The notes: a model not told the origin generated them from the letters alone. DNA of 64,000 bases from Ensifer adhaerens (GCF_002007205.1 NZ_LAZS01000004.1:186001-250000); one strand, 5' to 3'; counted from the stretch's first letter, positions 33,164 through 41,995 are shown. A program made the numbers and translations.

Positions 33164-34000
33164 TCAGGCGGCTGCGCGCCGCCCCCGGGCAATCGCCCAG
33201 AGGCCGGCGAGCGCCATCGGCAGCGACAAAAGCATGCCCATGGTCAGCCAGCCACCGGCAAGATAGCCGATCTGCGCGTCCGGTTCGCGGAAGAATTCGA
33301 CGAAAATACGGCTCAGCGCGTAGCCGAGCACGAAGATGCCGGTGACAAGTCCCGGCGATTTCAGCGCCTTTCGACGGTAGATGAACCAGGCGAGCACCGC
33401 GAGCAGCACGAGACCTTCGAGGGCTGCTTCATAAAGCTGGCTCGGGTGGCGGGCGAAGGGGCCGCCCGTCGGGAAGACGATCGCCCAGGGCATGGTCGAC
33501 AGTCGACCCCAGAGCTCGCCGTTGATGAAGTTGGCGATACGGCCGAAGAACAGGCCGATCGGCACGACGGCCGCGACGACATCGAACAGGCTCCAGAGCG
33601 CGATCCTGTTCTTGCGCGCAAACAGGATCATCGCGAGCGTGGTGCCGAGGAAGCCGCCGTGGAACGACATGCCGCCGTTCCAGATTTCAAGCGCGCGGAT
33701 CGGATTGGCGAGCACGGAGCCGAGATCATAAAAGAGGATGTAGCCGATGCGTCCGCCAAGCACGATGCCGCCGGCTGCCCACAGCAGGAAATCGTCAAGC
33801 TGCTGCAGGGTGATCGCCGGCTTGTCGTCGCGCCAGAGCGCGGCGTTCATCGCCAGGCGCCGGGCGTAGAACCAGCCGATCAGGATGCCCGCCACATAGG
33901 CGAGCCCGTACCAGTGGATGGCAAGCGGGCCGATCTGAACGATGACGGGATCGATTTCGGGGAAGGGGAGGATGGCGAGGCGGGTCGCTAGTGTTTCCAA
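33164..34000 (-). CDS. lgt: Prolipoprotein diacylglyceryl transferase
   Basis: A 278-residue integral membrane enzyme that adds diacylglycerol to the lipobox Cys of prolipoproteins. The signature is [16 protein letters not shown], with [14 protein letters not shown] and [15 protein letters not shown] as further conserved segments; seven hydrophobic segments are seen. The start is a TTG ([13 protein letters not shown], read as Met) because the family starts here; the open frame upstream has no family match. It precedes midA. Confidence 0.96.
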   Translation of the reverse strand: METLATRLAILPFPEIDPVIVQIGPLAIHWYGLAYVAGILIGWFYARRLAMNAALWRDDKPAITLQQLDDFLLWAAGGIVLGGRIGYILFYDLGSVLANPIRALEIWNGGMSFHGGFLGTTLAMILFARKNRIALWSLFDVVAAVVPIGLFFGRIANFINGELWGRLSTMPWAIVFPTGGPFARHPSQLYEAALEGLVLLAVLAWFIYRRKALKSPGLVTGIFVLGYALSRIFVEFFREPDAQIGYLAGGWLTMGMLLSLPMALAGLWAIARGRRAAA

Positions 34001-34216
34001 TTTATTGTTCTCGTGCCGGGCCGGTTGTTTCGGCGGAACATGGCGAGCGAATTCACCCCGGTCAAGGGCGCCATTGCGCGCCCCGGACACAGGGTCGTGA
34101 AGGGGGACGTTATGGGGTGCGTGATTTTTCTTGCATCGAGCCGCCGCTGACCCTACCTGAAACCCATGGACCGCATCGCTCTTTCAGAGGCGATGGCTGA
34201 AATGGAGATCGCGACG

Positions 34217-34477
34217 ATGAGCACAGGCACCAACCGCATGCTGGATGACTTTGCCAAGCTGATGACCGATGCCGCAGGCGCCGCTCAAGGGGTGCGCCGC
34301 GAGGTTGAAACGGCTTTCCGGGCGCAGGCGGAGCGGGCGCTGAATTCGCTCGACGTCGTCAAGCGTGAAGAGTTCGAAATGGTCAAGGAAATGGCCATCA
34401 AGGCGCGTGAGGAAAACGATGCGCTTCTGGCCCGTATCGAGGCTCTCGAAGCGCGTCTCGTCGATGAGGGCAAGTAA
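34217..34477 (+). CDS. UbiK/YqiC-like accessory factor (BMFP domain)
   Basis: An 86-residue helical protein: TNRMLDDFAKLMTDAAGAAQ then EFEMVKEMAIKAREENDALL and a final IEALEARL coiled coil. This is the BMFP/YqiC pattern; UbiK supports ubiquinone synthesis and binds lipids. The start ATG has GGAGA eight bases upstream; earlier in-frame ATGs are less likely. Divergent from lgt, followed by a terminator. Confidence 0.85.
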   Translation: MSTGTNRMLDDFAKLMTDAAGAAQGVRREVETAFRAQAERALNSLDVVKREEFEMVKEMAIKAREENDALLARIEALEARLVDEGK

Positions 34478-34518
34478 CGCGATTCCCTTGAAATAACGGC
34501 ATTTCAGCGTTTTTACTT

Positions 34519-34547
34519 CGCCCGCGGATCTCGTCTGCGGGCGTTTT
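34519..34547 (+). terminator. Rho-independent terminator after the UbiK-like gene
   Basis: CGCCCGC - 11 bases - GCGGGCG followed by TTTT, 42 bases after the stop codon. Confidence 0.85.
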
Positions 34548-34925
34548 GCTGTCGTCAGGCAGCACGCGTCTGTAACGGCGCGATGGGTGGTTAATAAAAG
34601 CTGAAAAGTTTTCCACCTGTGGACACTGCCAAAAAACCCTTATGGCAGAGTCAGTTAAGCTCAACCGCTTCATTCATATGACAACGTGGGCGCGATTGTT
34701 CACGGCTATTTTTGGGCCGAGGGGCTGGCAGCCTGACTCCGCCATTATACACTGATTTTAAATGATGATTCGAAACGAACCACGTAAGCTCCGGGCAGGG
34801 TAAGTCAGCCAGGATGGATGTGAGTTCAGCAATCATAGTGTGTTTGTAATCGGTGTTGGGTTTGCAGCGTTGCGTCGTGTGACCGTGATGACGCATGCCT
34901 GCGCCACACCTATACAGGGTGATGC
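34548..34925. other. Gene-free stretch before the YbjN gene
   Basis: About 380 bases, AT-richer than its neighbours, with several stops in all frames. TTTCCACCTGTGGACA near 34609 resembles half of a DnaA box pair but is single. The right end must hold the promoter of the YbjN gene. Nothing else was recognised. Confidence 0.5.
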
Positions 34926-35426
34926 ATGAGCCTTTTGGAAATGGAAGTCGAGCGCCAATCCAACCCGGTCGATATGATCGAGTTCGTGGCTGCCAATAAC
35001 GACTGGTCGTTCGAACGATCCGGCGAAGACGAAATCGCCATGACGGTCGAAGGCAAGTGGGCGGACTACCACGTTTCCTTCTCCTGGATGGAGGAATTCG
35101 AGGCGCTGCACCTTGCCTGTGCCTTCGACATCAAGGTTCCGGAAAGCCGGGTCAACGAAGTCATCCGCCTGCTCTCCCATATCAACGGGCAGGTGCTGAT
35201 GGGCCACTTCGACCTGTGGCGCCAGGAGGAAGTGGTGATCTTCCGCCAGTCGCTGCTGCTTGCCGGCGGTGCCGAGCCCACCAACCAGCAGGTCGAGGTT
35301 CTGCTTTCCAGCGCACTTGACGCTTGCGAATCCTATTATCAGGCGTTTCAATTCGTCGTCTGGTCCGGCATGGACGCGCAGCGCGCCGTCGATGCCGTGC
35401 TGTTCGAAACGGTTGGAGAAGCCTGA
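34926..35426 (+). CDS. YbjN domain-containing protein
   Basis: A 166-residue soluble protein of the YbjN (PF10722) family: MEVERQSNPVDMIEFVAANN, WADYHVSFSWMEEFEALHLA and SRVNEVIRLLSHINGQVLMG. Such proteins resemble type III secretion chaperones in fold; function is unknown. It precedes proC by two bases and is likely cotranscribed with it. Confidence 0.88.
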   Translation: MSLLEMEVERQSNPVDMIEFVAANNDWSFERSGEDEIAMTVEGKWADYHVSFSWMEEFEALHLACAFDIKVPESRVNEVIRLLSHINGQVLMGHFDLWRQEEVVIFRQSLLLAGGAEPTNQQVEVLLSSALDACESYYQAFQFVVWSGMDAQRAVDAVLFETVGEA

Positions 35427-35428
35427 TC

Positions 35429-36247
35429 ATGACGAATGCCGCTTCCGGGCCCATCGTGCTCGTCGGCGCCGGCAATATGGGCGGCGCCATGCTTTCCGGC
35501 TGGCTGAAGAGCGGTGTGAAGGGCGCCGACGTTCTCGTCGTCGATCCCGGCCCGCCGCCGGCCATGGCACAACTCATCGCCGACAACGGCGTCACACACG
35601 CGACCTCGGCGCCGTCGGGCGTGCAGGCCGGCGTGATCTTCCTTGCGGTCAAGCCGCAGGTGATGGAGGCGGTGCTGCCGCCGCTGACGTCGCTCGTCGG
35701 TCCTGACACGGTCATCGTTTCGGTCGCGGCCGGCAAGACGCTCGCCTTCATCGAAACCCATCTTGGCGCGGCCGCAACCGTACGCGCCATGCCGAACACG
35801 CCGGCGATGATCGGCCGTGGCGTCACCGGTGCCTTTGCCAATGCCCGCGTCAGCGATCAGCAGCGCGCCCAGGTTCACGATCTCTTGAAGGTCAGCGGCC
35901 CGGTCGAATGGGTCCGCACCGAAGCCGAGATCGATGCCGTCACTGCCGTTTCGGGTAGCGGTCCGGCCTATGTCTTCTACCTTGTCGAGTGCATGGCGGA
36001 GGCGGGCCGCAAGGCTGGCCTTGAGGCGGACCTTGCCATGCGGCTCGCGCGGGAAACCGTCGCGGGGGCCGGCGAACTGTTGCACCAGTCCCCCGACGAA
36101 GCCGCGCGCTTGCGCCAGAACGTGACCTCGCCCGGCGGCACCACCGCTGCGGCCCTGTCCGTGCTGATGGCCGACGACGGCATGCAGCCGTTGTTCGACA
36201 AGGCGATCGCCGCCGCGCGCACACGGGCGGAAGAACTGGCAGGCTGA
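35429..36247 (+). CDS. proC: Pyrroline-5-carboxylate reductase
   Basis: A 272-residue NAD(P)-dependent enzyme, last step of proline synthesis. The nucleotide fold opens with IVLVGAGNMGGAMLSGWLKS; the C-terminal signature is ETVAGAGELLHQSPDEAARL and NVTSPGGTTAAALSVL. Start ATG two bases after the YbjN stop, so an operon with that gene. Confidence 0.96.
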   Translation: MTNAASGPIVLVGAGNMGGAMLSGWLKSGVKGADVLVVDPGPPPAMAQLIADNGVTHATSAPSGVQAGVIFLAVKPQVMEAVLPPLTSLVGPDTVIVSVAAGKTLAFIETHLGAAATVRAMPNTPAMIGRGVTGAFANARVSDQQRAQVHDLLKVSGPVEWVRTEAEIDAVTAVSGSGPAYVFYLVECMAEAGRKAGLEADLAMRLARETVAGAGELLHQSPDEAARLRQNVTSPGGTTAAALSVLMADDGMQPLFDKAIAAARTRAEELAG

Positions 36248-36597
36248 GCCTGCAAAGCCACCGGTGCGTGATGGCGCCGGTGCGGCCATGATTTATGGTG
36301 TTGGCGTGGGGGAGGCGCCTGCGCACGCGTCACGCTCACCGCGCGGTTGCCGGTTGAACAGAAGCCTTGAGATTGCCCTCGCTGTCCGGCGACACGTGTC
36401 GCGGATCGCGGCATCGCGCTGACGCCGCGCCCAGGAATGAAGCTGGTAACTCATCGGCACGTCATCGTTCCGTCGCTTGCCCATTTCCGTCACCCTTCGG
36501 CGTTGCCATCTGAGTTCCGGCTCAGAGTACAACCTATCGCCGAACGCGATAATCCATGATAATTTCCGTTCATCTGTGACGGTATGGAATAGATGCA
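36248..36597. other. Region between proC and the LysR gene
   Basis: About 350 bases. After proC there is CACCGG...CCGGTG without a T-tract. The minus strand has a possible 63-codon frame (given separately). The right end, just before the LysR start, is AT-rich (GATAATCCATGATAATTTCC) and probably carries the promoter. Confidence 0.45.
36293..36484 (-). CDS. Possible small Arg-rich protein
   Basis: A 63-codon frame, MGKRRNDDVPMSYQLHSWAR then a basic helix (RQRDAAIRDTCRRTARAISR). GAAGGG lies 11 bases before the ATG. No family recognised; it may be a chance frame in GC-rich DNA. Divergent from the LysR gene. Confidence 0.3.
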   Translation of the reverse strand: MGKRRNDDVPMSYQLHSWARRQRDAAIRDTCRRTARAISRLLFNRQPRGERDACAGASPTPTP

Positions 36598-37557
36598 ATG
36601 GATCGACAGGAAGCCATGGCGGTGTTTCTCGCCGTCGTCGAGGAGGGGGACTTCTCGGCGGCGGCGCGGCGGCTGCGCATGACGCCATCGGCGGTCAGCA
36701 AGATCGTCGGCCGGCTGGAGGCGCGCCTTGGCGTGCGCCTGCTGCAGCGCACGACGCGCAGTATCAGCCTGACGAGCGAAGGCAGCGCCTATGCGGAATC
36801 CACCCGCCGCATCCTCGGCGACATCGAGGACGCGGAGATTGCGATCCAGCCGGACGCCGTGCCACGCGGGCGGCTGCGGGTGAGCCTGCCCAGTGCCTTC
36901 GGTCATCGCCTGATCGTGCCGATGCTGCCTGGTTTCATCGAGCGGTTTCCGCAGATCGATCTGGAACTCGATTTCAGCGACGCCATCGTCGACCTCTTGA
37001 ACGGCGACGCCGATGTCGCGATACGGGTCGCGGCGCAAAGCGATAGCACGCTGGTGACACGGCGCCTGGCATCGAACCGCCGCGTCATCTGTGCGGCGCC
37101 TGCCTATCTCGAACGGCACGGCGCTCCGCAAACCCCTGATGACCTGCAACGGCATGTCTGCCTGGCTATCACCGCGCGCGGCCGCCTGAACGTGTGGGAG
37201 TTTGAGGATGGCGACGGCCGGCGTGCGATCCGTGTGCGGGGTTCCGTCGAGGCCAACAGCACCGAAGCGCTCAGGCGGCTTGCGCTTGCGGGCATCGGGA
37301 TCGTGCGGCTCTCGGAAATTCTGGTGGGCGAAGATATCAGGGCGGGCTGGCTGGTACCGCTTCTGACCGACTGCAACTATGCCGAGGCGGAACCGATCAC
37401 GGTTGTCTATCCGCACCGGCGCTTCCTGCCGCCGCGGGTGCGGGTCTTCGTCGACTTTCTTGCCGAGCAGTTCTCCCGTCGCTCGTGGGAAGAGGCCAGA
37501 TTTCGCGGGGAGCCCGCGGAGGCCGGCGCGCTTCCGGAATCTCGTCCGATGCTTTAA
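36598..37557 (+). CDS. LysR-family transcriptional regulator
   Basis: A 319-residue regulator. The winged helix-turn-helix is AVFLAVVEEGDFSAAARRLR then MTPSAVSKIVGRLEARLGVR at residues 8-48, followed by the effector domain (GRLRVSLPSAFGHRLIVPML). The end VVYPHRRFLPPRVRVFVDFL is the usual LysR close. Targets and ligand are unknown; no divergent partner is clear. Confidence 0.92.
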   Translation: MDRQEAMAVFLAVVEEGDFSAAARRLRMTPSAVSKIVGRLEARLGVRLLQRTTRSISLTSEGSAYAESTRRILGDIEDAEIAIQPDAVPRGRLRVSLPSAFGHRLIVPMLPGFIERFPQIDLELDFSDAIVDLLNGDADVAIRVAAQSDSTLVTRRLASNRRVICAAPAYLERHGAPQTPDDLQRHVCLAITARGRLNVWEFEDGDGRRAIRVRGSVEANSTEALRRLALAGIGIVRLSEILVGEDIRAGWLVPLLTDCNYAEAEPITVVYPHRRFLPPRVRVFVDFLAEQFSRRSWEEARFRGEPAEAGALPESRPML

Positions 37558-37595
37558 GTCCGGCGGCGGAGAACTTTTGATGCAAAGGGCTTGTA

Positions 37596-37937
37596 ATGGC
37601 GGAAACGATTGAATTTGCTGATTTTGAGCGCGTAGACATTCGTGTGGGGACCGTCGTCGAGGCCGAGCCTTTTCCGGAAGCGCGCAAGCCGGCCTTCAAG
37701 CTGAAAATCGATTTCGGGCCTGAGATCGGCATAAAAAGGTCATCAGCTCAAATCACGGTGCATTATCGTCCGGAGGATCTCGTCGGGCGGCAGGTGCTGG
37801 GCGTGGTCAATTTTCCGCCGCGCCAGATCGGGCCTGTGCGCTCCGAAGTGCTGACGCTGGGCTTTGCAGACGAGGCCGGTGCGATCGTGCTGGCTGCCAC
37901 CGAACGGCCGGTCCCCAACGGCAAGAAGCTGATGTGA
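37596..37937 (+). CDS. csaA: CsaA-like tRNA-binding domain protein
   Basis: A 113-residue single-domain protein: FERVDIRVGTVVEAEPFPEA, FKLKIDFGPEIGIKRSSAQI and GVVNFPPRQIGPVRSEVLTL. This is the tRNA-binding OB-fold of CsaA/Arc1p type, described as an export-related chaperone. The broken phosphatase gene starts four bases after its stop. Confidence 0.92.
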   Translation: MAETIEFADFERVDIRVGTVVEAEPFPEARKPAFKLKIDFGPEIGIKRSSAQITVHYRPEDLVGRQVLGVVNFPPRQIGPVRSEVLTLGFADEAGAIVLAATERPVPNGKKLM

Positions 37938-37941
37938 TCTG

Positions 37942-38518
37942 ATGACCATTGCAATCGAAGCGATCCCCGAGCGCGTCAAGGTGTCCTGCCTTTGGCGCGC
38001 CGCCGATGCGGCGCGCGACTGCATGTTTCCTTTAATCGTCGCCGATTAAAGGGCGAAAACATGCAGGAATTATAAGTTCTACAGCGACCTTTGCGCGTCT
38101 GATAAGACGCGCGGCGCTGTAGTGCGCAAGCCATGTGCTGTCCCTGCTCGATTCGGAACTGCCGGATACCAACGTGCCTGTCATTGCCGAGGCGAGCCAC
38201 CGGGTTGTGCGCATGCGCGACCAGGAAAACCCGACCGCCCGGCAGCATTTCCCGGATCTGGTGCTCGAGGTGTTCGAGGCGATGCGGCCTGCGGCGGAGC
38301 ATGCGGAGAGCCGCATTCTCGTGCATTGCCACGCCGGCGTCAGCCGCTCGACGGCCTTTGCCTATGGTCTGATTGCGCATCAGCTCGGCGCGGGGCGAGA
38401 GGACGAGGCTTTCCGGGCGCTGCTGACAATAACGCGCAAGCCCTGGCCGAACCGCCGCATCGATGCCTGGCACCGTTTCAACGAGTGGCGCGGCCTGACC
38501 TCGATCTACCAGCGCTAA
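37942..38518 (+). pseudogene. Dual-specificity/tyrosine phosphatase-like gene interrupted by a repeat
   Basis: The first part, MTIAIEAIPERVKVSCLWRA then ADAARDC, runs to 38022, where a 100-bp RIME-like element begins. After it the same protein continues ASHVLSLLDSELPDTNVPVI to ILVHCHAGVSRSTAFAYGLI, whose HC-x(4)-GxSRS loop is the phosphatase active site. The element carries stops and shifts the frame, and a TGC occurs on both sides of it, as if duplicated. A GTG at 38135 could still start a 127-residue truncated protein containing the catalytic loop. The ATG is four bases after csaA. Confidence 0.75.
38022..38122 (+). repeat. RIME-like two-hairpin repeat, copy 3, inside the phosphatase gene
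   Basis: From CATGTTTCCTTTAATCG to GACGCGCGGCGCTGTAG. First hairpin: CCTTTAATCGTCGCCGATTAAAGG; second: CTACAGCGACCTTTGCGCGT...GCGCGGCGCTGTAG. TGC at 38020-38022 and 38123-38125 flanks it. Near-identical to the copy at 31891 in its right half. Confidence 0.85.
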
Positions 38519-38524
38519 CGGGGC

Positions 38525-39028
38525 TCAGTTCTCCGACAGCAGCGTCTCGGCATACCGCTTGAGCGAGCGGTTGTAGCGGGGAAGGTGGCGCGACAGGCTG
38601 CCGAGCGTGAGTGCTGCCGCCTGTTGCGCCTGGCCGGTATCGACGAGGCAGAGCGCCAGGAAGGCGACGACCGCATCGTCGAGTTCGTCCGATGGCTTGT
38701 CCCGCTCGGCGGTGAGCAGGGCGACGCCTTCTTCGGCGCGGCCGAGATTGCGCAGGGTGCTCGCGAGCTGGATCGTGGCGCGCCGGCGGCGAATTCCCTG
38801 AAGGCCGCTTTCCAGCGCTTGCCGGTAGAGCAGCTCTGCCTTTGCTTCATTGCCGGTCGAATCCTGCGCCGAGGCTCTCTCGAACAGCCCGACGGCATGT
38901 CCGACCGGCAGTTCGCCGGCAAGCGCCTCGATGCGGGCGATGAAGGTTTCGGTATCCGTCGCGTCGAAGGTTGCCCAGAGTTCGGCCACCCATCGTTCCC
39001 AATCAGCCCAATCGATGGCGTCTGTCAT
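38525..39028 (-). CDS. Tetratricopeptide-repeat protein
   Basis: A 167-residue helical protein. Repeats of the TPR type are visible: AVGLFERASAQDSTGNEAKA, ELLYRQALESGLQGIRRRRA, QLASTLRNLGRAEEGVALL. GGAGAG precedes the ATG. No enzymatic domain; likely a protein-interaction scaffold of unknown partner. It converges with the phosphatase remnant six bases away and is downstream of the histidine kinase. Confidence 0.85.
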   Translation of the reverse strand: MTDAIDWADWERWVAELWATFDATDTETFIARIEALAGELPVGHAVGLFERASAQDSTGNEAKAELLYRQALESGLQGIRRRRATIQLASTLRNLGRAEEGVALLTAERDKPSDELDDAVVAFLALCLVDTGQAQQAAALTLGSLSRHLPRYNRSLKRYAETLLSEN

Positions 39029-39085
39029 GGCCCACTCTCCTCAGCCCCCGTGCGCCGCGAGCAGTGGCCGGTCCGGGCGGGAACG

Positions 39086-40468
39086 TCAAGCCGGTACGCG
39101 CACCGTTGCCCTCAAGCCCCCGAGCGGGCTGTCGCCAAGCGTGACGTTGCCGCCGTGGCTGCGGGCGATGTCGCGGGCGATCGCCAGCCCAAGGCCGGTG
39201 CCGGAGCTGTCGAGGTTGCGGGCCTCGTCGAGGCGGAAGAACGGCTTGAACACATCTTCGCGCGAACGTTCGGGAATGCCCGGACCGTCATCGTCGACGG
39301 TGATCGTCAGCCACTTGGCACTGTGGCGCGCATCGATCTTGACGGTGTTGGCGTAGCGGTAGGCGTTGGAGGCGATATTGGCGACGAGACGGGTGAAGGC
39401 GTTCGGGCGCACGCGAACCTCGTCCTCGCCCTCGATGGAGGTGGTGAGCGTCTTGCCGCGCAGCTCCGCTTCCGTCGCAAGCCGGGCCATGAGGTCGCTG
39501 AGCTTGAGCTGGCCGACATCCTCCTCCGCCTCGCTACGGGCAAAGGCCAGATAGCCTTCCAGCATGTTCTGCATGTCCTCGACGTCCTGGTTCAGGCCTT
39601 CGAGGTCGGGGTTGTTGCCGGCGAGCGCCAGTTGCAGCTTGAATCGGGTGAGGATGGTTCGAAGGTCGTGGCTGACGCCGGTCAGCATTGCGGTGCGCTG
39701 CTCGATCTGGCGCTCGATGCGCTCGCGCATCTGGATGAAGGCGAGGCCGGCGCGGCGGATTTCGTCGGCGCCACGGGGTGCGAAGTCGTCGATCTTCTGG
39801 CCCTTGCCGAAGCTTTCGGCCGCCTTGGTCAGGGCCAGGATCGGGCGGATCTGGCCACGCAGGAACAGGACCGCGATCGTGAGCAGCACCAGCGATGCAG
39901 CGACCATCCAGACGAGGAAGATGTGGGTGTTCGATGCATAGGCCTGGTTGCGCCGTGCATAGACGCGCAGGATGCGGCCATCATCGAGCTTGATGCGGAT
40001 CTCGACGAGCTTGGAGTTGCCGACCGTATCGATCCAGAAGGGGCGGCGGACCTGGTTGGAAATCTCTTCGCCGAGGATCTGGTCGAGGATTTCGAAGAAG
40101 GGGCTGGGGCGCGGCGGCGGCAGTTCTCCGGGCGGATCCACGGAGATGCTGAGATCGAGCTGTTCGCGGGCGATGCGAATGATCTCGGAGATGTCACGGT
40201 CGGCGGGGAAAGTGTCGATGAGATCGACGATCGCCGCGATGTCGCCGGTGACAGCGGCCGACAGGCGCTGCGTCACCAGCTGCCAGTGGCGCTCCATGAA
40301 GATGAAGGCGACAACCGACTGCAGGAGCACCATGGGAATGATGACGATCAGCAGCGAGCGGGCATAAAGCCCCATGGGCAGGCGACGGCGCAGCCAGCGG
40401 GTGAAACGCCTCCAGGCGTTGTCGTTCGCCCCTGTCGTTCCTTGTTCTATGCCGTCAAAGCTTGCCAT
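39086..40468 (-). CDS. Sensor histidine kinase, EnvZ type
   Basis: A 460-residue membrane kinase: first membrane segment near 38-58, a periplasmic domain of about 125 residues, second segment (IFLVWMVAASLVLLTIAVLF), HAMP, then the H-box GVSHDLRTILTRFKLQLALA with the phosphorylated His, N-box RLVANIASNAYRYA, and ATP lid DDDGPGIPERSREDVFKPFF with GTGLGLAIARDIA. It should phosphorylate the response regulator encoded 31 bases upstream. The signal is unknown. Confidence 0.93.
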   Translation of the reverse strand: MASFDGIEQGTTGANDNAWRRFTRWLRRRLPMGLYARSLLIVIIPMVLLQSVVAFIFMERHWQLVTQRLSAAVTGDIAAIVDLIDTFPADRDISEIIRIAREQLDLSISVDPPGELPPPRPSPFFEILDQILGEEISNQVRRPFWIDTVGNSKLVEIRIKLDDGRILRVYARRNQAYASNTHIFLVWMVAASLVLLTIAVLFLRGQIRPILALTKAAESFGKGQKIDDFAPRGADEIRRAGLAFIQMRERIERQIEQRTAMLTGVSHDLRTILTRFKLQLALAGNNPDLEGLNQDVEDMQNMLEGYLAFARSEAEEDVGQLKLSDLMARLATEAELRGKTLTTSIEGEDEVRVRPNAFTRLVANIASNAYRYANTVKIDARHSAKWLTITVDDDGPGIPERSREDVFKPFFRLDEARNLDSSGTGLGLAIARDIARSHGGNVTLGDSPLGGLRATVRVPA

Positions 40469-40499
40469 GGTTTGCCGTGCTCATCGGAAGGCTGCCACT

Positions 40500-41201
40500 T
40501 CAGTCCACGCTCAGCCGGTAGCCGATGCCGCGCACCGTCTGCAGCCAGACGGGGTTGGACGGGTCATCCTCGATCTTGCGGCGCAGGCGATTGATCTGCA
40601 CGTCGATCGTGCGCTCACCGACTTCGGCATCGTCGCCGATCAGTTCGTGGCGCGGGATCGTTTCACCGGCGCGCTGTGAGAAGAGTGTCATGATTTCCTG
40701 CTCGCGGTCCGTCAGGCGGATGTGATCGGCGCCCCGCCTGAGCTCCTTGCGCACCACCGAGAAGGTATAGGGGCCGAAGATGACCTGGTCGACCTTGGGG
40801 GCCTGGGTCGGCTGGTTGCGGCGCAGGATATTGTTGATGCGAAGCACCAGTTCGCGCGGGTCGAAGGGTTTTGACAGATAGTCGTCGGCGCCGGCCTCGA
40901 GGCCCTCGATGCGCGAGTTCGATTCCGCCAGCGCCGTCAGCATCAGGATCGGCACGGTCTTGATCTGCCTGAGGCTTTGGGTGAGCGAGATGCCGCTTTC
41001 GCCGGGCATCATCACATCGACGATCAAAAGGTCGAAGTCGAGGCCGACGAGCTTGCGGCGGGCTTCGTCCGCATCAGACGCGGTCGTCACACGAAAGCCC
41101 TGTTCGACCAGGTAGCGGTTGAGCAGATCGCGGATGCGCCGGTCGTCGTCGACGACCAGAAGGTGAGCCGCATCGTCCGAGACAGTCGCTTTTGTCGTCA
41201 T
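40500..41201 (-). CDS. OmpR-family response regulator (PetR/CenR-like)
   Basis: A 233-residue regulator. Receiver: HLLVVDDDRRIRDLLNRYLV, phosphorylation site DLLIVDVMMPGESG, and the conserved Lys in YLSKPFDPREL. Winged-helix output: LTDREQEIMTLFSQRAGETI to VQINRLRRKIEDDPSNPVWL. In Rhodobacter and Sinorhizobium similar regulators are named PetR (paired with a MarR protein PetP) or CenR. Transcribed between the MarR and kinase genes. Confidence 0.93.
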   Translation of the reverse strand: MTTKATVSDDAAHLLVVDDDRRIRDLLNRYLVEQGFRVTTASDADEARRKLVGLDFDLLIVDVMMPGESGISLTQSLRQIKTVPILMLTALAESNSRIEGLEAGADDYLSKPFDPRELVLRINNILRRNQPTQAPKVDQVIFGPYTFSVVRKELRRGADHIRLTDREQEIMTLFSQRAGETIPRHELIGDDAEVGERTIDVQINRLRRKIEDDPSNPVWLQTVRGIGYRLSVD

Positions 41202-41246
41202 TCCACGCTTCCCAAGTTGCAGGCCAGACCCGCGCTAAGGCGGGTC

Positions 41247-41726
41247 TCAGTCTGCGGCGTTGTTCTTCATACCGGCAAGAAAGCGCTTGACCGTTTCGCG
41301 CGCGCCCGGACCGGTTCTTGCCAATGCATCGGCTATGCGGCGGGACTGTGGCTCGGCAAGCGCACGCGCCAGCGCCTGGCCTTCCTCCGTCGTATAGAGC
41401 ATGCGCTGGCGCCGGTCTTCAGGGCCGGTTTCCTGGCGGATATAGCCGGAATCGATCAGTTGCTTCAGCACCCGGGCCAGGCTCTGTTTGGTGATCTTCA
41501 GCGTATCCAGGAGATCGGCGACCGTCATGCCGGGTTCCCGGTCGACAAAGTGCACGACGCGGTGGTGCGCCCGCCCGAAGCCGCTCTTTTCAAGGATCGC
41601 GTCCGGGTCGGAGGTGAAGTCGCGATAGGCGAAGAAGAGCAGCTCGATGATCTCGAAATCGATCGTATCGTCATCGGCGGCGGCATCGCTCAGATACCGG
41701 GTGTTCTCTTTGGATTGGCCGGCCAC
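41247..41726 (-). CDS. MarR-family transcriptional regulator (PetP-like)
   Basis: A 159-residue regulator: GFGRAHHRVVHFVDREPGMT and VADLLDTLKITKQSLARVLK form the helix-turn-helix region, then the wing TGPEDRRQRMLYTTEEGQAL. A MarR gene in front of an OmpR regulator recalls the petP-petR pair known in alphaproteobacteria. A perfect palindrome 46 bases upstream of the start (41772-41802) is its likely binding site. Confidence 0.9.
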   Translation of the reverse strand: MAGQSKENTRYLSDAAADDDTIDFEIIELLFFAYRDFTSDPDAILEKSGFGRAHHRVVHFVDREPGMTVADLLDTLKITKQSLARVLKQLIDSGYIRQETGPEDRRQRMLYTTEEGQALARALAEPQSRRIADALARTGPGARETVKRFLAGMKNNAAD

Positions 41727-41771
41727 GCGGTCATTTCCTTTCAGCCTGATTGCAACTTGCGAAACTTTCGA

Positions 41772-41802
41772 AAAAATATGTCAGCTTTGTTGACATATTT
41801 TT
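41772..41802. promoter_or_regulatory. Perfect palindrome upstream of the MarR operon
   Basis: AAAAATATGTCA - seven bases - TGACATATTTTT. Twelve-base arms without mismatch, AT-rich, in the divergent region between the MarR gene and ilvE. A plausible MarR operator with overlapping promoter elements (TTGACA lies in the right arm). Confidence 0.75.
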
Positions 41803-41995
41803 ACCATAGCATTAGCGTCCATGCTCGGTAAGCGAGACATTTGGCATTGGCAACATCTGGAAAGGATATGCCGTGCCGTTCCGATCGCAAATCCAAAATC
41901 ACGAAATTGAATTTTCCCTCAATCAGTTTGCCGATAGACTGAAAGCAGGACGATAATCAACTAAGAATGGCGCGCATGCGCCGGAGGATGACACC

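Noticed and set aside
34600-34625. Possible DnaA box / replication signal near TTTCCACCTGTGGACA
   Set aside because: Single site, no cluster, no iterons and no replication gene nearby; not enough for an origin.
36293-36688. 131-codon minus-strand frame reaching into the LysR gene
   Set aside because: The upstream part overlaps the LysR start region and is proline/arginine shadow sequence; only the 63-codon part with a ribosome site was kept, at low confidence.
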